A program made the position numbers and the translations under genes. From Paenibacillus sp. J2TS4 (lineage in GTDB: Bacteria; Bacillota; Bacilli; Paenibacillales; NBRC-103111), in NCBI RefSeq assembly GCF_018403245.1, contig NZ_BOSH01000024.1, forward strand, positions 1-45,851: a stretch of 45,851 nucleotides of DNA. The letters are read 5' to 3'. Below the pieces are notes generated by a model. It made no database searches. It saw nothing but the letters and a program-made list of their open reading frames with translations, and was not told the origin of the DNA. Positions 41,878 through 45,851 of the stretch are shown here, in pieces; positions within the stretch are counted from its first letter, which is position 1, and each line of letters starts with the position of its first letter.

Positions 41878-42807
41878 TTATGAAATATCCTCATGTGGCG
41901 GTCTGCTCAATCGAGTGTCCGGTCTATAATATTTTGTAAGCCAATGGTTTAATGATTTTTCTTTGAAACCAAGACTCTCATACAATTTTTTTGCTGGATT
42001 GCCTTGGACAACCCCGAGCTTCACAATTTTTTCACCGCGGCGCAGAATTTCATTCACAAGAAATGAGACAAAAGCTCTGCCGTATCCACGCAATTGAAGA
42101 TCCGGGCGAACGGATACATGACTTAGTTCACAACCGTCAATAATTCCGACTGCCACTATTTCACCGTCGATAAGCATCACGAATCTATTGTTCCTGTCTT
42201 CCGCAAATCTTTTCCGCTCCGTTTCGTTAGGAGGATAATAGTAAGACGGAAGAATACCCACGCTTTCATGCATCTGGTAAAAAGCTATTTCCCAAATGTT
42301 ATGACATATTACATAATCATCATCTTCGTATGGCCTGACAGATATATGACTTTCAGGAAGAGGTTCTCCTTCACGCTCCATGATGTAAGATGAATAACTT
42401 ATATAATAACCATTCTTATATAAAAATTGCAGCGAGGAACGGTCGCCGCCTAAACATGCACCCGCCGAACGTTCTACTGCCTCGTTTTGGGAAAGCATTT
42501 GATCTGCCTTTCTAATAAGTGCGGTTCCAATACCCCTTCTTCTGTACTCCTTGCTAACAAATATTGTTGTCTCCGCTTTTCTTTTAAAACCATCAATGGA
42601 GAGAAAAGCTGCGGTTACGCCGTTGTACCGAGCAACAAATAGACCGCCAGAGAACATTCTTTCGCTTTTTTGAAACATTTCGTCAAACGGCTCATTTCCA
42701 CACAACAAGGCTCTGATCGCGGCTTTATCCCTTTCGGGTTTGTAGGGTTCTATTATCAGATTTTCCACTGGCATACTCCCTTTTGTTCTGATTTTGAGTT
42801 TATCCAT
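41878..42807 (-). CDS. Two-domain GNAT acetyltransferase
   Basis: The 309-residue protein holds two GNAT domains. The first (about 15-150) has TTIFVSKEYRRRGIGTALIR as its acetyl-CoA motif and SLQFLYKNGYY. The second (about 165-300) has LSHVSVRPDLQLRGYGRAFV and NPAKKLYESLGFKEKS. Tandem GNATs often act on small molecules such as antibiotics or polyamines, with one domain catalytic. ATG 42807 has no strong site; ATG 42774 (MPVENLI) has GGGAG almost touching it. A deleted copy lies at 38538-38780. R9 marks the 3' end. Confidence 0.88.
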   Translation of the reverse strand: MDKLKIRTKGSMPVENLIIEPYKPERDKAAIRALLCGNEPFDEMFQKSERMFSGGLFVARYNGVTAAFLSIDGFKRKAETTIFVSKEYRRRGIGTALIRKADQMLSQNEAVERSAGACLGGDRSSLQFLYKNGYYISYSSYIMEREGEPLPESHISVRPYEDDDYVICHNIWEIAFYQMHESVGILPSYYYPPNETERKRFAEDRNNRFVMLIDGEIVAVGIIDGCELSHVSVRPDLQLRGYGRAFVSFLVNEILRRGEKIVKLGVVQGNPAKKLYESLGFKEKSLNHWLTKYYRPDTRLSRPPHEDIS

Positions 42808-42896
42808 CTTATTTTCAAGGACAATAATCTGATCTGAGACTCCTTCCCTTTAGATAATCGGTCCTTATAAAAATACGGGAAATTCTGGATAAAGTA

Positions 42897-43019
42897 TAGA
42901 CTTATAATTTTCTGTCGTTTATAATAATATTATGGATGGCAAGGACACCTAGGTTGTATTAACTTATGCAAAAAATCACTTTACATATTAAAAACGCGAC
43001 TTGAGTGGTCGCGTTTTTG
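42897..43019 (+). ncRNA. Candidate small RNA gene, copy 2
   Basis: TAGACT (42897-42902) and TATAAT (42920-42925) are 17 bases apart. A perfect hairpin AACGCGAC and GTCGCGTT with TTTTTG ends the unit (42993-43019). ATG 42932 opens only MDGKDT stop, and it sits at or near the predicted transcription start. All signals match copy 1 at 38865-38986. Confidence 0.5.
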
Positions 43020-43027
43020 TTGTATTT

Positions 43028-43120
43028 GTACCTGTCTATTTTGTAAAATTCGTCAGCATTTCGACTAATTAAAAGCCGCCTAGTTAGGTCAATGATGGAA
43101 TGGTCGTCTGTCAGCTTCAC
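43028..43120 (-). pseudogene. 5' stub of a lost gene
   Basis: GTG 43120, seven bases after AAGGAGG, opens VKLTDDHSIIDLTRRLLISR and NADEFYKIDR before the frame runs into the small RNA terminator. The strong ribosome binding site shows it once began a real gene. Family not recognised. Confidence 0.4.
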
Positions 43121-43141
43121 ACTTTCCCCTCCTTGTATGCT

Positions 43142-43189
43142 AAGAGCAGTTACCGATTCTTTAGTGAATTGGAAATTGCTCTTTTGATT
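43142..43189 (+). terminator. Hairpin with T run
   Basis: AAGAGCA (43142-43148) and TGCTCTT (43177-43183) pair around 28 bases and are followed by TTGATTTT. The left arm continues as gagcagttaccg, shared with R8 and R9, so it may be a damaged relative of those elements. Confidence 0.45.
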
Positions 43190-43208
43190 TTATAGCTCTT
43201 TGAAAACT

Positions 43209-44870
43209 AAATAGTATAACCTCCGGGAGGGCGTAGCCCAAGCGAAGCACGGGAGCCCGGCAGGACGAAATAATTTAGGTGTTTACGATCTTGGAATGTC
43301 TTTGGGAAAATGCCAATAGGTGCTACCGACGGGAATGTTCCTCTACCTCCTGTTGAACTGAGTTTTCGGTTTCTTCCACTAGAGAGTGTTCCCTTGGCCT
43401 CTTCCGTCTTTTCCTACACGCTGACTGTATCCCGCGCGTCGCCATCCCTTTCGCATAGCAGAGGAAGGTACGTGCACCGATGGGCCGCGGTGTATACCTA
43501 TAGCTCGCAAGGCTGTTAGCGGAGAGAATCCCAAGGACATCCCAGGACCGTAGATACCGAGTTCAGTACGAAAGGAGGTGATTCCATGCCACATATCTTA
43601 TTTGTCGGGATCGACGTAAGCAGTAAGAACAACGTTGTCTGTTGCCTTCCAGAAGGCGACAGCGCCAAATCACTAAGTCGCTTTACCGTGAGTAATGACG
43701 AGCCTGGTGTCAGGAACCTGCAGGAACGGATCTTGTCACTTATGCAAAAGCACGAGCTGACGCACATACGCTTTGGTCTCGAAGCGACCGGCTGTTATTC
43801 TAGCCATCTCGCACGATACCTCGAGTGCGTGCTCTGTTTCGCGCCCTATGAGCACAGTGTCTACGTCTTTAACCCTAGTCTCATCAAAGCATTTAAGAAG
43901 ACACACTTTCTTGATGCCCCAAAAAACGATAGGGTAGACGCCTGGTTCATCGCCGCTAAGCTCCGATCCGGTCATCTACCCCGTGCCTTCACGTGGAGCG
44001 AATCCCTCGCAGCTTTGCAGCGCCTCACGAGAACTCGTTACCACGTCGTACAGACTTTGACACGGGAGACGAATTTCCTGCTGACCAATTTATTTTTGAA
44101 GTTCAGCAGCTATTCGACCGGGCCTTTCAGCAAGACGACATCGGCAACCAGCTTGGCGGTTATTCAGGAGTTTACCAGCGTCGAAGACATCGTGAACATG
44201 TCCGTCGATGATCTGATGGCCTTTGTCGTCGATTACGGCAAAAACCGCTTTGAGAATCCGCAGGAAGTCGCACAGGCTTTGCAGAAGGCCGCACGTTCTT
44301 CCTACCGCTTGCCCAAGGCGATGTCTGATGCCGTGAACCTAGCGATGGCCTCCAACATCCGGATCATTCGCTCACTACAGGAACAAGCGAATTCGCTGAA
44401 GAAAGCCATTGAAGAGCATCTGGCTACAATTCCACAGACGCTCACATCCGTACCGGGAATCGCTACGATTTTCGCTGCAGGCCTTATCTCTGAAATTGGC
44501 GACATTCAGCGGTTTCCGAACCAAATGGCGCTTGCGAAGTACGCGGGCCTCGCTTGGACGGAAAACCAATCCGGTGACTTTAAAGGCGTTGAATCTCGGC
44601 TTATTAAGTCCGGCAATCGCTACTTGAAGTACTACTTCACTGAAGCCGCAAAGAGTGTCCAGGTGCACGACACGGTATTTGCACAGTACTACAGCCTCAA
44701 GAAAGCGGAGCCGGCCAAATACGCCGAAAAACGTGCACTTGCGCTTACAGCTCGTAAATTGGTGCGGTTGGTCGATTATCTGCTGCGAACCAACCGACTC
44801 TACGAACCTCAGGAGGTGATCCGACAAAAAAGGTACATTTACGATTTGGAGTGGGGGCTGGCAACCAAGC
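43209..44870 (+). mobile_element. IS110-family insertion sequence
   Basis: The element comprises an untranslated left region and a single transposase gene at 43586. IS110 elements lack terminal inverted repeats, so ends are estimates. On the right, WYL-type regulator sequence on the opposite strand begins at about 44862-44870, which sets that boundary. On the left, the GC-rich block cctccgggagggcgtagccc near 43220 probably belongs to the element. Confidence 0.7.
43260..43575 (+). ncRNA. Candidate IS110 bridge RNA region
   Basis: About 300 untranslated bases precede the transposase. In the IS110 group, a structured RNA from this region pairs with both target and donor DNA and guides the recombinase. 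The stretch has GC-rich segments able to fold, but I have not worked out the loops. The call rests on position and family knowledge. Confidence 0.45.
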
Positions 44871-44902
44871 ATCCACAAGCGCCTTCAGCTCTACGGAGCT
44901 GA
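43586..44902 (+). CDS. IS110-family transposase (DEDD recombinase)
   Basis: The 438-residue protein has the DEDD RuvC-like N-terminal domain: the first aspartate in LFVGIDVSSKNNVV, the glutamate in FGLEATGCYS and the aspartates in PKNDRVDAWFIAAKL. A coiled coil precedes the Tnp2 domain, with LTSVPGIATIFAAGLISEIG and SGNRYLKYYFTEAAK. ATG 43586 is preceded by AAAGGAGG. The final residues, about KHPQAPSALRS, are encoded by the invaded WYL-type gene read antisense, so the natural C-terminus has been altered or was never terminated inside the element. Confidence 0.93.
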   Translation: MPHILFVGIDVSSKNNVVCCLPEGDSAKSLSRFTVSNDEPGVRNLQERILSLMQKHELTHIRFGLEATGCYSSHLARYLECVLCFAPYEHSVYVFNPSLIKAFKKTHFLDAPKNDRVDAWFIAAKLRSGHLPRAFTWSESLAALQRLTRTRYHVVQTLTRETNFLLTNLFLKFSSYSTGPFSKTTSATSLAVIQEFTSVEDIVNMSVDDLMAFVVDYGKNRFENPQEVAQALQKAARSSYRLPKAMSDAVNLAMASNIRIIRSLQEQANSLKKAIEEHLATIPQTLTSVPGIATIFAAGLISEIGDIQRFPNQMALAKYAGLAWTENQSGDFKGVESRLIKSGNRYLKYYFTEAAKSVQVHDTVFAQYYSLKKAEPAKYAEKRALALTARKLVRLVDYLLRTNRLYEPQEVIRQKRYIYDLEWGLATKHPQAPSALRS

Positions 44903-45117
44903 AGAACAACGGCGTCTCCTTGAAGCTTTCCAGAATGCGAATGCCGCCGTCATAGCCTGATTCCGCGACGACCGGCACGCCGCTGGCGCATAATGCGTCG
45001 ATATACCGGTACACGGTTCGGACGCTGATCTCCAAGCTGCCCGCGATCTGCGCAGCAGTAAGCTTCCTTCCGGATCAGCATCCAAAGCATGGACAGCATG
45101 TTATCCCATTTCGCCAC
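44862..45117 (-). pseudogene. WYL-type HTH regulator, cut by IS110 and frameshifted
   Basis: GTG 45117, eight bases after AAGAGG, opens VAKWDNMLSMLWMLIRKE. One frame shift later the helix-turn-helix continues as LTAAQIAGSLEISVRTVYRY, IDALCASGVPVVAESGYDGG and PLFFSSVELKALVDAW. This is the N-terminal part of a YafY/WYL-type regulator. The WYL ligand domain is gone, and the homology ends at the IS110 right end. No matching 3' half was seen left of the element. Confidence 0.75.
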
Positions 45118-45152
45118 CGGGAGCACCCTCTTTTCCTCGCGGAAATGAAACC

Positions 45153-45578
45153 CTAGCAATCCTTAAGCGGAATGGAAAATTCAACATAAAAAGGATGAAG
45201 TTCTTCATTCAAGCAAAACTCAATTCTTTGCTTGAAATTTCCCCAGTTTACCATCTCTAATGCTGTTTCGATTGGAAAAAATCCTACTTCTAAAGACTCA
45301 GGGGTAGTGGTTAATTCTCCTCCGACGGGTCTGCCTAAAAATAAAGTGTTACAAATACTAGCACTTACATTTTGAAAAATACCACAAAACTTGGTCACTT
45401 CTATATCTATACCGCTCTCTTCCTTTGTTTCCCTTATCGCTGCATCTTTCAATGATTCGCCTTCTTCAACCTGCCCTCCTGGCATTTCCCATCCTCGTCT
45501 AGGTCCTTTTATCAATAATATTTCGTTACGCTCATTAACTACAATGGTTGCCGCAGAAACTATATGTTTTGGAGCCAC
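45153..45578 (-). CDS. Nudix hydrolase
   Basis: The 141-residue enzyme has the Nudix box GGQVEEGESLKDAAIRET followed by KEESG, with all metal-binding glutamates, in the strand-helix setting after LLIKGPRRGWEMP. It would hydrolyse a nucleoside diphosphate-linked compound, possibly a damaged nucleotide. GTG 45578 is eight bases after GGGGAGG and fits the MAPKHIVSAATIVVN start common in this family. An internally deleted copy lies at 651-790. Confidence 0.9.
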   Translation of the reverse strand: MAPKHIVSAATIVVNERNEILLIKGPRRGWEMPGGQVEEGESLKDAAIRETKEESGIDIEVTKFCGIFQNVSASICNTLFLGRPVGGELTTTPESLEVGFFPIETALEMVNWGNFKQRIEFCLNEELHPFYVEFSIPLKDC

Positions 45579-45663
45579 TTCATCGTCCTCCCCTTTTTAA
45601 ATTAACAAAACCGGTTTTCCATAATTCCCCATTACTATATACTGCCCGTGAGCTTAAAAACGG

Positions 45664-45731
45664 TTTAAGCAATTTTTGGTAATATATCATATTCGTGATC
45701 TAGAGCCAAGACCCTTTTCCGAGGGTGTTAT
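45664..45731 (+). promoter_or_regulatory. Leader-like repeat copy 3, interrupted by an insertion sequence
   Basis: The sequence tttaagcaatttttggtaat is followed by atatcatattcgtgatctag and agccaagacccttttccgag. It aligns with 34030-34115 over about 70 bases. ACCC and GGGT pair around the TTTTCCGA loop. The match ends at about 45731, where the ISNCY-like element begins. Confidence 0.5.
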
Positions 45732-45851
45732 TGTGCTGTGATAATGTCATCCCATAACTGTTCTGAGATAATGTCACTATGGGACAGGAGAAGATTACAT
45801 TGAGCAGAGCAGAACTGAAGAAGATCTATGTGGTGGAGAAAATTATCGATG
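45732..45851 (+). mobile_element. ISNCY-like insertion sequence, left end (runs off window)
   Basis: The left end starts near tgtgctgtgataatgtcat, and ataatgtca recurs at about 45768-45776, with ccata/tatgg inverted between them. It precedes a transposase start at 45800. The rest lies beyond the window. Confidence 0.55.
45800..45851 (+). CDS. ISNCY-like transposase, N-terminal start (partial)
   Basis: From TTG 45800, behind AGGAG, the frame reads LSRAELKKIYVVEKIID to the edge of the window. This matches the start of ISNCY/IS1202-type transposases (such as MTQKELNRIVVIEKVIEG), where a helix-turn-helix follows. Only 17 codons are visible. Confidence 0.6.
   Translation, partial: MSRAELKKIYVVEKIID

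Noticed and set aside
43180..43260. rRNA spacer (gctctttgaaaactaaatag)
   Set aside because: The string looks like part of a 16S-23S spacer, but no rRNA follows. It is probably a chance match or the flank of the IS110 element.

Overview
The window looks like an accessory stretch of a Bacillales chromosome, most like Paenibacillus or Brevibacillus. This is inferred from strong GGAGG-type ribosome binding sites, frequent TTG/GTG starts, sigma-A-like promoters, a cre site and family content (CPBP proteases, MerR, DHA2 MFS, RpiR/MurQ, RimJ-type GNATs, APH-like kinases). No rRNA, tRNA or CRISPR array was seen. Composition varies: the ROK/MFS pair and the second TetR gene are richer in GC, while most single-gene units are AT-rich.

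Layout. 0-4.3 kb: a transposase tail, a SRPBCC protein, a Nudix relic, then two CPBP proteases around a MerR regulator and an atypical kinase-like protein. 4.3-6.7 kb: a ROK regulator with a promoter and a perfect operator palindrome, followed by an MFS transporter. 7-11.4 kb: a shortened Nudix gene, a two-component system, and a divergent DJ-1/PfpI plus DUF2306 pair. 11.4-14.7 kb: relics (HIT, P-loop kinase, an unknown gene) around an intact Nudix-THEP1 fusion. 14.8-19.8 kb: an MmpS-like lipoprotein opposite a TetR gene with twin operators, a solute-binding-protein relic, a DHFR-like protein, and a DHA2 exporter opposite its TetR. 20-22.4 kb: a GNAT and an LRR protein with a partner gene.

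22.7-28.7 kb is the clearest metabolic unit: an RpiR-type SIS regulator, a promoter overlapped by a cre site, murQ (MurNAc-6-phosphate etherase), and a complete Fbp/Afu-type ABC importer (lipoprotein, ATPase, fused double permease). No PTS permease or MurNAc kinase is present, so uptake of an already phosphorylated amino sugar, possibly MurNAc-6P, is a reasonable hypothesis.

29-45.9 kb is a mosaic of single minus-strand genes (VOC, GNAT, two APH-like kinases, isochorismatase, two-domain GNAT, Nudix), an ECF sigma factor with a long C-terminal extension, decayed serine recombinases, an IS110 element and the start of an ISNCY-like element. A dispersed 3'-end element (a conserved module near TTCAACTATCGTTCCCGTTAG plus a terminator hairpin) sits just downstream of many of these genes, always in the same orientation relative to the gene. 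One GNAT unit occurs twice, 14.7 kb apart, with edges close to such elements, and an APH-GNAT segment is duplicated with complementary deletions. I regard this cassette-like organisation as the most interesting feature. Duplicated promoter-terminator units that look like small RNA genes, and a possible IS110 bridge RNA, come next.
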